NCBI GenBank assembly: GCA_046541195.1
Contig: JBKHDT010000079.1
Location: 1 to 9,679 of the forward strand
Source of the DNA: JBKHDT01 sp046541195
GTDB taxonomy: Bacteria; Pseudomonadota; Gammaproteobacteria; Halothiobacillales; Halothiobacillaceae
Length of the DNA stretch: 9,679 nucleotides
Reading direction: 5' to 3'
The notes under the pieces are model-generated. The model did not search any database, was not told where the DNA came from, and was given only the letters and a program-made list of their open reading frames with translations. Within the stretch, counting starts at the first letter, position 1. Every line of letters starts with the position of its first letter. The translations under genes and the position numbers were made by a program. Positions 1 through 7,829 of this stretch are shown here, piece after piece.

Positions 1-1
1 C

Positions 2-2485
2 ATTCGGGCCATGGAGGGGGCGAGGCCCTATCCGTACCAGGAGCGCCTGGCGATTGAGGACTGGCCAGATATGGTCGATATCCCGACTGGATTGGGCAAG
101 ACCGCTGCGATCAGTCTGGCATGGTTATACAAGCGCGGCTGGCGGGCCGAAGGCAAACATGGGTCTACGGACGAGCAGACACCCAGGCGTCTTGTCTGGT
201 GCCTGCCGATGCGCGTGCTGGTTGAACAGACTGAGACCAACCTGCGGAACTGGCTGGAACGACTGGGCGTCCTGGGGGAGCCCGGCGAGGTGGACAGGGT
301 GGCCGTGCACGTTCTCATGGGCGGGGAGGTGGGCCTGCAGCGGGCCAGCTGGGCTGTCCACCCCGAACAGGACGCCGTTCTGATTGGCACGCAGGACATG
401 CTCCTTTCCCGTGCGCTGATGCGCGGGTACGGCATGAGTCGCTACCAGTGGCCGGTGCATTACGGGGCGTTGCACAACGACGTGCTCTGGGTCTTCGACG
501 AGGTCCAGCTGATGGGCCCGGCGCTGGCGACGACTACGCAGCTCGAGGCTTTCCGGCGCCGGCTTGGCGTGTTCCGGTGCAGTCGCAGCATCTGGTGTTC
601 GGCCACACTGCAGCCTGACTGGCTTGCCACGGTGGACTTTCGGCCGGCAGTCGAGTCAGGGTTGTCGCGACTGGCACTCGACGACAATGATCGCCGTGAG
701 CTCGCGGTAACACGCCGTACCCGCGCAGCAAAAACCATTTATCGGGCCGCTCCTGTTCTTGGGAAACTGGACAAGGCCACCGAGGCGGAATACATCCGGG
801 AGCTGGCCAAGCAGATTCTCGAACACCACCAAACCGGGGAGCAGACCCTAGTCATTCTCAATCGCGTGGAACGTGCCCAGGCCCTGTTCGAGGCGTTGGC
901 AAAATGGGACGATTCACCCGATCGTCTTCTCCTTCATGCCCGCTTTCGGCCGCACGAGCGTCGAGACATAGAATCCCGGTTGCGTCAGGCGCCAGCCGGT
1001 ACCGGACGCATCGTGATCGCCACCCAGGCGGTGGAGGCGGGAGTAGATATCGACAGTCGGGTGATGTTTACCGAACTGGCGCCGTGGTCCTCGCTGGTGC
1101 AACGCTTTGGCCGCTGCAACCGGGGCGGCGATTTTGAACAGGCAACGATCTTCTGGATCGACCTGGACGAGACCGCCAGGGATGTTGCGCTTCCCTATGA
1201 GCCGACCCACCTCGGGCAGGCCCGTGAACGTCTTGCCGTGCTGGCGTCTGCCGCACCCGACGCATTGCCGGCCGTCGAGCGAGGACCGGAAACGCCGCAT
1301 GTCCTGCGCCGACGTGACTTCCTGAACCTGTTCAACACCGATCCGGACCTCTCCGGCTTCGACATCGACGTTTCTCCCTATATCCGTGACACGGGCACGC
1401 CGCAGGTGCAGGTCTTCTGGCGCGACGTCCCGGCCGACCGATATCTGTACCAAGCCGAACCGTTTCGAGACGAACTCTGCCCGGCATCGTTGACGCAAAT
1501 CCGGGCTCACCTTGCGCGCAGGTTCCCGGCAAACATCGCAGGGAGAATAAAACGGGAGCGCCCCTCGGCATGGCGGCTGGATCCCCTGGGTTCGGGTGAG
1601 GGCGCCCGATGGGAGCGGCTGCAAGGCCCCGAGGACATTCGACCCGGCCAGGTGCTTCTGCTAGCCACCGATGAGGGCGGTTACGATTCGCGGCTCGGCT
1701 TTCGGGCGGGGCTCCATGAACCCGTGGTTCCTGTCGGTCAACTGGCTGAGTCCGCCGCTGACGATGTCTATGCCAGCGACAACATGACGTGGATCGGTCG
1801 ACGGGTGCCTCTGGCCGAACATCTCGACGATGTCACCGACGACGTGTGCAAACTTGGCCGTCTGCTGAATCTTGATCCAGACCTCCAACGCGTGCTCGAA
1901 ACAGCCGCACGGTGGCACGACATCGGCAAGGCGCACGAGGCATTTCAGCGGGGCATCGGTGCCGATCCGGATGATCCCGATGGCCCCTGGGCAAAATCCG
2001 ATGGCCGGGGGCGCCCCGATTACCACGTTCTGGACCCGGAGGGACGCAAGGCATCGCGCCGGTATTTCCGTCATGAACTGGTCTCCATGCTCGCCTGGCT
2101 TGAGCATGCCGATCCGACCGTAACGCCCGAAGAGCGAGATTTGGTTGCCTACTTGGTCGCGGCCCACCACGGACGGGTACGCATGGGGCTGCGGGCACTT
2201 CCCGGGGAGAACGAACCGCCGGATCACGACCGCTCATTTGCCCGCGGTGTCTGGGAAGGGGATCGACTGCCGGCACTGGATCTCGGCGGGGAAACCATAC
2301 CGGAAACCCGCCTGCGACTGGACCTGATGCGCCTGGGTGTTGGGCCGCAGGGGCCATCCTGGAGCGAACGCACGCACCGACTGCTGGATGAACTGGGACC
2401 TTTCCGGCTGGCGTGGCTGGAAACCCTCCTGCGCATCGCCGACTGGCGGGCGAGTGCCCGCGAGGAACAAGGAGAAACATCATGA
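2..2485 (+). CDS. cas3: Cas3 helicase-nuclease of type I-G, helicase first and HD domain last; 5' end cut by window
   Basis: This is the effector nuclease-helicase that is recruited by the crRNA complex to unwind and degrade target DNA. Residues are numbered from the ATG at 11. The Q-motif-like PYPYQ is at 6-10, Walker A PTGLGKT at 25-31, GTQDML at 126-131, DEVQ (DEAD-type Walker B) at 163-166, SAT at 197-199, the QAVEAGVDID segment near 339-348 and motif VI QRFGRCNR at 364-371. The HD nuclease domain follows, with H636-D637 in WHDIGK, H688 in RHE and H719-H720. Domain order helicase then HD is the reverse of most Cas3 proteins and is characteristic of type I-G. The frame is open to the left edge. 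The ATG at 11 has no ribosome binding site, and the codons before it (I-R-A) resemble the family's N-terminal lead into PYPYQ, so the true start is probably a short way upstream. The stop overlaps the start of csx17. Confidence 0.96.
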   Translation: MRAMEGARPYPYQERLAIEDWPDMVDIPTGLGKTAAISLAWLYKRGWRAEGKHGSTDEQTPRRLVWCLPMRVLVEQTETNLRNWLERLGVLGEPGEVDRVAVHVLMGGEVGLQRASWAVHPEQDAVLIGTQDMLLSRALMRGYGMSRYQWPVHYGALHNDVLWVFDEVQLMGPALATTTQLEAFRRRLGVFRCSRSIWCSATLQPDWLATVDFRPAVESGLSRLALDDNDRRELAVTRRTRAAKTIYRAAPVLGKLDKATEAEYIRELAKQILEHHQTGEQTLVILNRVERAQALFEALAKWDDSPDRLLLHARFRPHERRDIESRLRQAPAGTGRIVIATQAVEAGVDIDSRVMFTELAPWSSLVQRFGRCNRGGDFEQATIFWIDLDETARDVALPYEPTHLGQARERLAVLASAAPDALPAVERGPETPHVLRRRDFLNLFNTDPDLSGFDIDVSPYIRDTGTPQVQVFWRDVPADRYLYQAEPFRDELCPASLTQIRAHLARRFPANIAGRIKRERPSAWRLDPLGSGEGARWERLQGPEDIRPGQVLLLATDEGGYDSRLGFRAGLHEPVVPVGQLAESAADDVYASDNMTWIGRRVPLAEHLDDVTDDVCKLGRLLNLDPDLQRVLETAARWHDIGKAHEAFQRGIGADPDDPDGPWAKSDGRGRPDYHVLDPEGRKASRRYFRHELVSMLAWLEHADPTVTPEERDLVAYLVAAHHGRVRMGLRALPGENEPPDHDRSFARGVWEGDRLPALDLGGETIPETRLRLDLMRLGVGPQGPSWSERTHRLLDELGPFRLAWLETLLRIADWRASAREEQGETS
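2469..2485 (+). promoter_or_regulatory. Ribosome binding site and ATGA stop-start overlap, cas3/csx17
   Basis: AAGGAG at 2469-2474 lies 7 nt before the ATG at 2482. This ATG shares the sequence ATGA with the cas3 stop codon. This fixes the csx17 start 23 codons inside the longest possible frame and indicates translational coupling of the two genes. Confidence 0.85.
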
Positions 2486-4617
2486 CCTATCGAGTCGTGC
2501 TGGCCGGCTGCACACCGGTGCCGCTGGCCGCGTATCTCAAGGCCCTGGGCGTATTGCGGCTGGTGGCCGAACAGGCCGATCCCGATGCCCGGGGATACTG
2601 GGAAAACGAGCAGTTCGTGCTTGAAAGCCGTCTTGATGAAGCGGGGGTCGAGCGGTTTTTCCTCGAGGAGTACGAGCCGACGCCCGTGATTGCACCGTGG
2701 AATGGTGGCAGCGGCTTCTATCCAAAAGACAACAAGTCCGGGTTGGAGCCGATCGAGTTCGGAAAGGCCGCTCGATTCGGGCCGCTTCGGGAAGCGATCC
2801 GTATTGCGAGAACGGTAATCGACCGGCTGGGCCTCGAAGCCAGGCCGGAAGGAGAGGAAAAAAGAGGGCTTCTTAATCGCCTGCGAGGGTCGCTTGACGA
2901 ACGGGCACTGACTTGGCTTGATGCCGCAGTGTTGATTGCCGAAGATAACCCTCGCTATCCCCCGTTGCTCGGTACGGGCGGCAATGATGGTCGTCTGGAT
3001 TTCACCAACAACTTCATGCAACGGCTGGTGGCGTTGTTCGATCCTGCTACCGGCCAGCCGCTCGAGTCAAGTGACTCCCTGCTGCGAGAGTCCTTGCTGG
3101 ATGCGCTCGTGTCCGGACTGGGAACAGAAGTCGTGGGCCAGTTTGCCCCCGGAAGTGCCGGCGGGGTCAACCAGACAACGGGCTTTGAAGCCAGGCCCCT
3201 TGTGAATCCATGGGATTTCGTCTTCATGTTGGAAGGAGCCGTCCTCTTCGCGGCTTCCGTGACGCGACGGCTCGGTAGCAGTACGCGTGGAGCGCTGAGC
3301 TATCCGTTTACCGTTCATGTTACGGCTGGGGGGGCAGGCGCCACGGCAATCGGTGATGAAGAAAATGCCCGGGCCGAGATGTGGATGCCGTTATGGTCCG
3401 CGCCGGTGGGCTTGCGTGAGCTGGATGTCATGCTTTCGGAGGGCCGCGTCACATTGGGTCGGGCTCCGGTGCGAGACGGGTTGGAATTCGCCCGTGCTGT
3501 TGCTCGCCTGGGAGTGGATCGTGGCATCGATGCCTTCCAGCGGTACGCCTTTCTTATGCGTTCCGGGAAGGCCTATTTCGCGACGCCGCTGAATCGAATC
3601 GATGTTGCACGCAATCCGGCCGCTGACCTGCTCGATGAGCTCGACCATGGCGGGTGGCTGTCGCGTTTCCGCGGTTTTGCCAGAAAGGAAGGCAGTCGAC
3701 GAGTACTCTCGCTGCTGCGCAATCTCGAATCGGCCATCTTTCGTCTTGCACTCGCCCACAAGGAAACGGCTGAATCGACGCGACGGCTGTTGGTCGTGCT
3801 CGGCGAGATTACCCAGTATTTCGCCCGCAGCCCCGTTGCGCGCGAAGCGTGTCGACCGGTCCCCCGACTATCGCCGAGATGGGTGACGCAGGCCGAGCCG
3901 GGCGGCGGGCCCGAGTTCGCGTTGGCGGTGGCCCTTGCCGGCCTGCATGCCCGGCATGCCGGCAAGCAGGTCTACCTCATGCGCATGCACCTCGCCCCCA
4001 TGAAAGATCAGGCGATATCCGCGTGGGACGAGCATGCCGTTCACCGGGTCACCTGGGGGCAGGGGTCGGTCGAAACCAACCTGGCGGCTGTCTTGAAACG
4101 TCGGTTGCTGGACGCCGATCGCAGCGATCTCGACGACCGTCCACTGGCCTTCCGCCGAACGGCGTCCTTGCCCCACGTGGCGGCCTGGCTGGCCGATGAA
4201 CTGGATACCGCACGGCTCGATGCCTTGCTGCCCGGTTTGATGCTGGTCGACATTCCGGCCGGGCGGGTAGGGGATGACCTGTCGCCACGGCCCCTGCCTG
4301 CGGCCTACCGGCTGCTCAAGCCCTTCTTCACTACCGACTATCAATTGCACCGGACCGGTCTCTTGCCGTCGGACCGGCGACTGTCCATTCCGCCTGACAT
4401 GCCGCGCCGCCTTCTTGCCGGGCAGATGGGTCACACGTTGCCCGGCGCCATCCGAAACCTGCGCGCGGCGGGCATTCCTGTCGACGTGACCAGCCCGGCG
4501 CCGGGGACTCGGGACGGGCGGCGGCTGCTTGCCGCGTTGATGGTGCCGATTTCCGATCACGACCTTCTCAGTCTGCTCCCGCGAGAGCGGGCGCAGGAAG
4601 ACCGACAAGCCGGCTAA
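2482..4617 (+). CDS. csx17: Csx17 (Cas8u2/Cas8g), large subunit of the type I-G effector complex
   Basis: The product is the signature large subunit of type I-G, which is thought to sit at the crRNA 5' end, contact the target DNA and help to recruit Cas3. The protein is 711 aa from the ATG with the strong ribosome binding site. Family landmarks are the N-terminal LAGCTPVPLAAYLKALGVLR at residues 7-26, NGGSGFYP at 74-81, the block GTGGNDGRLDFTNN at 164-177 and NPWD at 242-245. I see no nuclease or helicase motif and no membrane segment. The gene overlaps cas3 by 4 nt and is followed 15 nt later by csb1. There is no separate small-subunit (Cas11) gene, so that role may be served by the C-terminal part of this protein; that is inference. 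Identity is firm from the N-terminal motif and the gene order. Confidence 0.94.
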   Translation: MTYRVVLAGCTPVPLAAYLKALGVLRLVAEQADPDARGYWENEQFVLESRLDEAGVERFFLEEYEPTPVIAPWNGGSGFYPKDNKSGLEPIEFGKAARFGPLREAIRIARTVIDRLGLEARPEGEEKRGLLNRLRGSLDERALTWLDAAVLIAEDNPRYPPLLGTGGNDGRLDFTNNFMQRLVALFDPATGQPLESSDSLLRESLLDALVSGLGTEVVGQFAPGSAGGVNQTTGFEARPLVNPWDFVFMLEGAVLFAASVTRRLGSSTRGALSYPFTVHVTAGGAGATAIGDEENARAEMWMPLWSAPVGLRELDVMLSEGRVTLGRAPVRDGLEFARAVARLGVDRGIDAFQRYAFLMRSGKAYFATPLNRIDVARNPAADLLDELDHGGWLSRFRGFARKEGSRRVLSLLRNLESAIFRLALAHKETAESTRRLLVVLGEITQYFARSPVAREACRPVPRLSPRWVTQAEPGGGPEFALAVALAGLHARHAGKQVYLMRMHLAPMKDQAISAWDEHAVHRVTWGQGSVETNLAAVLKRRLLDADRSDLDDRPLAFRRTASLPHVAAWLADELDTARLDALLPGLMLVDIPAGRVGDDLSPRPLPAAYRLLKPFFTTDYQLHRTGLLPSDRRLSIPPDMPRRLLAGQMGHTLPGAIRNLRAAGIPVDVTSPAPGTRDGRRLLAALMVPISDHDLLSLLPRERAQEDRQAG

Positions 4618-4632
4618 AAAGGAGCCCAGACT
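4618..4632 (+). promoter_or_regulatory. Ribosome binding site for csb1
   Basis: The 15-nt gap between csx17 and csb1 is mostly ribosome binding site. AAAGGAG at 4618-4624 is spaced 8 nt from the ATG at 4633. No terminator or promoter fits in the gap, so the two genes share a transcript. Confidence 0.8.
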
Positions 4633-5589
4633 ATGTCCTTGAATTTCGAATCGCTTCGTCAAACCCCCCGTCTGCTGATCGAGGCGGACCTGAAACCCGT
4701 TCAGGGCACGCGCTTTCAGCCCACCGGATTCCCGGACCTCGGGGCGGCGGAATATGCCGCGCCAAACGGAGATGGCCAGATGCTGCTGGTCGAATCTGCG
4801 CAGAGCATGGCCAACCGCCTTGAGGTGGTTTGCTGGGATGACCTGGAAGATGACTGGGTTCAGGCGTTGCGGGGCCTGCCGTTCGTGCGGGTTCGCGACG
4901 AGAAAGGGGATATTCTCACCAGTTCGGTGCTGGAAGCTCACCGACTCAATTCTCCGTACATCCTCGAAGGAAACGACAAGACGGTCCTGGACATGCTCAA
5001 GTCCGAACTTGCGGATCAGGAGCAGGGGCGCGTCGATCTGCGAAAGCTGGCCGCCACGCTGGTTCGTGTCGATACCAATGCCGCACTGCACGGAGTCTTT
5101 CTCGCCAAGAAGGAGCTGGCAGGTGGTCGGTTGCGCTTGCCGCGGGCGCTTTCCGGCTTTATCGAGGCCGAAGATGTCCGCGTGGCCCCCAGCGGCGGCG
5201 TCAAGATCGATACCGTCGATCCCAAGGGCGACACTTCCAAGGGGTTCGGCAATGTGCCCTACGCCCGGGATGAATACGTCGCGTCTGCCATCACGGCCTA
5301 CTTCAATCTCGATCTGGCCCAGTTGCGTGCCTTCGGCCTGGGCGACACGGCCGAAACCCTCCTGATCGCCCTGTCCCTGTTCAAGGTTCGGCGCTTCCTG
5401 GAGACGGGCCTGCGGCTGCGTACCGCCTGCGACCTGGACTGCACCGGCGTGCGCGTGACGCGGCCCGAGTCCTTTGAAATGCCCAGCCTGACGGAACTCG
5501 AGCAGGCCATGCCCGGGCTCATCGAACAGGCGGCTTCAGAAAACTTCTTCAACGAGCCCCGTATCACCGAGATCACCTACAGGAAGTAG
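4633..5589 (+). CDS. csb1: Csb1 (Cas7 family, GSU0053-like), crRNA-binding backbone subunit
   Basis: This is the RAMP-fold Cas7 protein of type I-G that polymerises along the crRNA to form the backbone of the effector complex. The protein has 318 residues. Conserved features are the N-terminal strand and loop LIEADLKPVQGTRFQPTGFP at residues 15-34, LGAAEY at 36-41, VESAQSMANRLE at 53-64, and, near the C-terminus, the helix RRFLETGLRLRTACDL that is typical of this family. No catalytic motif is expected or seen. The start is fixed by AAGGAG 8 nt upstream. The csb2 start lies only 2 nt past the stop codon, so the stoichiometric partners Csb1 and Csb2 are made from one message. Identity is well supported by sequence motifs and by the gene order csx17-csb1-csb2. 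Confidence 0.95.
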   Translation: MSLNFESLRQTPRLLIEADLKPVQGTRFQPTGFPDLGAAEYAAPNGDGQMLLVESAQSMANRLEVVCWDDLEDDWVQALRGLPFVRVRDEKGDILTSSVLEAHRLNSPYILEGNDKTVLDMLKSELADQEQGRVDLRKLAATLVRVDTNAALHGVFLAKKELAGGRLRLPRALSGFIEAEDVRVAPSGGVKIDTVDPKGDTSKGFGNVPYARDEYVASAITAYFNLDLAQLRAFGLGDTAETLLIALSLFKVRRFLETGLRLRTACDLDCTGVRVTRPESFEMPSLTELEQAMPGLIEQAASENFFNEPRITEITYRK

Positions 5590-5591
5590 TC

Positions 5592-7100
5592 ATGCTGGCG
5601 ATAGCAATCCGATTTCCCGCCGGTCGCTACCACGCCACACCCTGGGGGCGGCACGTCAACGAGGCGGAGGTGGAGTGGCCCCCCTCGCCATGGCGGCTCT
5701 TGCGCGCCCTGATCGCGGTCTGGCACCGGAAAGGGGACGCCGGGCGGTTTCCGCAGTCCATGCTGGACACGACGATCGAGGCGCTGGCCGGGTCGTTGCC
5801 GCACTATCGGCTGCCGGAGGGTGCGGCCGCGCACACCCGGCACTACATGCCGCAGGGCAACATCAAGAATGGCCGCATGGACACCTCCTTGATCTTCGAC
5901 GCTTTCGTTCGCGTCAAGCCTTCCGATGATCTGATCATCGGCTGGCCGGATATCGAGTTCGACGAGGAGCAGCGCGACTTGCTGGCGCATCTGCTCGATC
6001 GTCTTGGTTTTCTCGGGCGGGCCGACGGCTGGGCGGAGGCCCGGCTGCTAGATGACTGGAGCGGCGAGTTCAATTGCTGGCCATCGGAGCTGTCCGTCGA
6101 TACGGAAACCGGCGAGGTGTTCGAGCCGATCCGACTGCTGGCGCCCGTTTGCGCTAGCGAGTATGGCGACTGGCGCGAGCGGATGGTGGCGGAGCACGAC
6201 CTGGGTGCGAAAAGACTCAAGAAGCCGCAGAAGAACCTGCTGGCGACGTTGCCGGAACGTCTTGCCGATGCGCTGCGGCTGGAGACCGGTGCCGTTCAGC
6301 AGGCCGGCTGGAGCCGGGCGCCGGGTTCCCGGTTCATCACCTACCAGCGGCCCGGGGCGGCATTTCGGCCGAACAAGCGTATGCCGGTTCGACGTTCTGG
6401 TAAGCAGGTGACCACCGTGCGACTGGCCCTCTCGGGCAAGCCGCTGCCCCGAATCGAGGATGCCGTGAAGATCGGGGAAACCGTCCGCATGGCAGCCGTA
6501 CGGGCCGCCCGGGACGATGTCTCGTGGGTGCTTTCCGGCCACGGCATGCCCGGCAACAATCGTCATGGTCATGCCTTCTATTTGCCGGAAGACGCCGATG
6601 GAGACGGCCATGTCGACCATGTTCTGATTCATGCGCCAGCCGGTCTTGAAACCCGCGCGCTCGCGGCGTTGGATCGCATACGCACGTTGTGGCGGGGTCA
6701 GGAAGGCGAGTGGTCAGTGATGTGTGAGGGGTACGGTGCCGCTGGCGACTGGCCGGAATCGGTATATACGGGCGCTGGACGGGCGTGGGTGTCGGTGACC
6801 CCTTACCTGCACCCCTGGTTTCGCAAGAAGGGCTTTGGCATCGAAGAGCAAATCGGTCGGGAATGCCGGGAACGCGGGTTACCCGAACCGTTGTTGATTG
6901 AGTCATTGCCGGCGATTGAGGTACATGGGCGAGACCGGCGTCCTGTCCATTTCCACCGCTTCCGCAGCAAGCGAGGGCTCAGGCAACCCGATCGCCAGGG
7001 AGGATTCTGGCGGCTGACCTTTCCCGAGCTCTTGGAAGGCCCGCTGGCGCTTGGTTTCGGCGCACATTTCGGTCTGGGACTGTTCCGGCCCGACAAGTGA
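5592..7100 (+). CDS. csb2: Csb2 (GSU0054-like), Cas5-Cas6 fusion of type I-G
   Basis: This 502-aa protein combines two RAMP functions: the Cas5 part caps the crRNA 5' handle in the complex, and the Cas6 part processes pre-crRNA. The N-terminal Cas5-type region begins with the strand LAIAIRFPAGRYHATPWG at residues 2-19, followed by the family block VEWPPSPWRLLRALIA. The middle carries the strongly conserved Csb2 block with H325, H327, AFYLPEDADGDG and D342-H343. The extreme C-terminus, GPLALGFGAHFGLGLFRP at 483-500, is the glycine-rich loop typical of Cas6-like RAMPs. Which histidine is catalytic cannot be decided here. The gene follows csb1 after 2 nt, with AGGAAG at 5581-5586 inside the csb1 end as a likely ribosome binding site. 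It ends the + strand interference operon; the next gene converges on it 12 nt away. Confidence 0.94.
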   Translation: MLAIAIRFPAGRYHATPWGRHVNEAEVEWPPSPWRLLRALIAVWHRKGDAGRFPQSMLDTTIEALAGSLPHYRLPEGAAAHTRHYMPQGNIKNGRMDTSLIFDAFVRVKPSDDLIIGWPDIEFDEEQRDLLAHLLDRLGFLGRADGWAEARLLDDWSGEFNCWPSELSVDTETGEVFEPIRLLAPVCASEYGDWRERMVAEHDLGAKRLKKPQKNLLATLPERLADALRLETGAVQQAGWSRAPGSRFITYQRPGAAFRPNKRMPVRRSGKQVTTVRLALSGKPLPRIEDAVKIGETVRMAAVRAARDDVSWVLSGHGMPGNNRHGHAFYLPEDADGDGHVDHVLIHAPAGLETRALAALDRIRTLWRGQEGEWSVMCEGYGAAGDWPESVYTGAGRAWVSVTPYLHPWFRKKGFGIEEQIGRECRERGLPEPLLIESLPAIEVHGRDRRPVHFHRFRSKRGLRQPDRQGGFWRLTFPELLEGPLALGFGAHFGLGLFRPDK

Positions 7101-7112
7101 ATCGGCTAGAGG

Positions 7113-7479
7113 TCAGGGTCCCGTATGGCTGGAAGGATCACTCAAGCCCAGTACGGCAGTGAGGCTGGTTTTGACAGCCCGCTTTCCCTCCGAACTCAGG
7201 GTGGTGATTGGCCCCTCGGTAAATTGTCCTCGGTCAATCGCGCGTGGGTGATCAATCACCACCTGGCAGTCCTTTGGCAAACAGTCCCGGGCGGGGGAGG
7301 GGAATCCGCCATACCTGCAGGGCAGGGTATACCTGCGTGGTCAGCGGCAGCACGATGATCGTCGCCTCTTCGACGGTCAGCAGTTCGTTGGCTCGCATGA
7401 CCACCACGGGGCGTGTCTTCCCGATTTCCATGCCGCGATTTGGGTTGAGCCGGGCAATCCACGCTTCGCCCCGCCGCAT
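7113..7479 (-). pseudogene. MazF/PemK-family toxin gene, broken by a one-base frameshift
   Basis: The family is an mRNA-cleaving endoribonuclease toxin. From the ATG at 7479 the first frame reads MRRGEAWIARLNPNRGMEIG, then KTRPVVVM, the usual MazF start, but ends after 75 codons at the TGA at 7252. After the AAA codon (7275-7273) the expected K-D-C-Q-V motif appears only if one base of the GG at 7272-7271 is skipped. The shifted frame continues DCQVVIDHPRAIDRGQFTEG and PITTLSSEG down to a TGA at 7115-7113. The repaired product would be 121 aa, a normal MazF length. So this is either a recent inactivating insertion or a sequencing error. An upstream GTG at 7491 is also possible, but the ATG gives a TGATG overlap with the antitoxin stop, favouring coupled translation. 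The 3' end faces csb2 at 12 nt. Confidence 0.85.
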
Positions 7480-7760
7480 CACCGCCACCACTGGCCGCTG
7501 TCGCCCTTATTGTCGGCGGGTTCGGCGTCCTGTTCAGCTTCGTCGAGCAGGTCCCGAGATTCGCGGCGCACGGTGTCGATCCCGTAAGCGGTTCGGGCCT
7601 CCGTGACCAGTTTTTGCATGAAGCGCTCGTGCTCCCGGTGCGCGAGGTACTGCTCGATTGCCTCGCGCACGATTTCCGAGCGAGGACGCTGCCCGAGCTG
7701 CGCCTCCCGACTCAGGCCCGTTTCGGTTACATCCGGCAGCCGGACACTGATGACAGTCAT
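7479..7760 (-). CDS. Ribbon-helix-helix (CopG/Arc-like) antitoxin
   Basis: This 93-aa protein is the likely antitoxin and autorepressor of the adjoining MazF-type toxin. Residues 1-45 (MTVISVRLPDVTETGLSREA, then the RPRSEIVREAIEQYLAHR helices) form a ribbon-helix-helix DNA-binding domain: one beta strand for DNA contact followed by two helices. The remainder is charged and acidic (LLDEAEQDAEPAD), as expected of the flexible toxin-neutralising tail. I chose the ATG at 7760; a TTG at 7793 would add 11 residues that do not fit the domain. The ribosome binding site is weak (GGA 9 nt or GAG 3 nt upstream). The stop overlaps the toxin ATG by one base (TGATG). The frame is intact although its toxin is not. 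It could now act as a free-standing repressor at the divergent promoter of cas4-cas1; this is inference. Confidence 0.82.
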   Translation of the reverse strand: MTVISVRLPDVTETGLSREAQLGQRPRSEIVREAIEQYLAHREHERFMQKLVTEARTAYGIDTVRRESRDLLDEAEQDAEPADNKGDSGQWWR

Positions 7761-7773
7761 GTGCTCGATTCCG

Positions 7774-7786
7774 TATGACGATATGA
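7774..7786. promoter_or_regulatory. Possible antitoxin operator: TATGA direct repeat
   Basis: TATGA occurs at 7774-7778 and 7782-7786 with an 8-nt period, 14 to 26 nt upstream of the antitoxin ATG. It is flanked by a short inverted repeat, ATTC at 7768-7771 and GAAT at 7785-7788. Ribbon-helix-helix repressors often bind short iterated sites in front of their own genes, so this is a candidate operator. The motif is short and could occur by chance. Confidence 0.3.
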
Positions 7787-7829
7787 ATAACAAATGCCAG
7801 GACTAGCCGAACCTGTCGGCAAGTTGGTC

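Noticed and set aside
3868..5091. Long antisense open frame (407 codons) across csx17 and csb1
   Set aside because: It runs opposite to two well-identified cas genes in GC-rich DNA, where antisense frames stay open by codon bias. It has no recognisable domain and no ribosome binding site that I can see.
7101..7112. Intrinsic terminator between csb2 and the toxin
   Set aside because: The 12-nt gap has no GC-rich stem followed by a T run on either strand.
7264..7280. Programmed ribosomal frameshift in the toxin gene
   Set aside because: The sequence at the break (GCCAAAGGAC, minus strand) is not a standard slippery heptamer and no downstream pseudoknot is evident. A simple one-base insertion explains it better.
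7244..7606. Plus-strand open frames through the toxin-antitoxin region
   Set aside because: They are shadows of the minus-strand toxin and antitoxin. The family motifs lie only on the minus strand.
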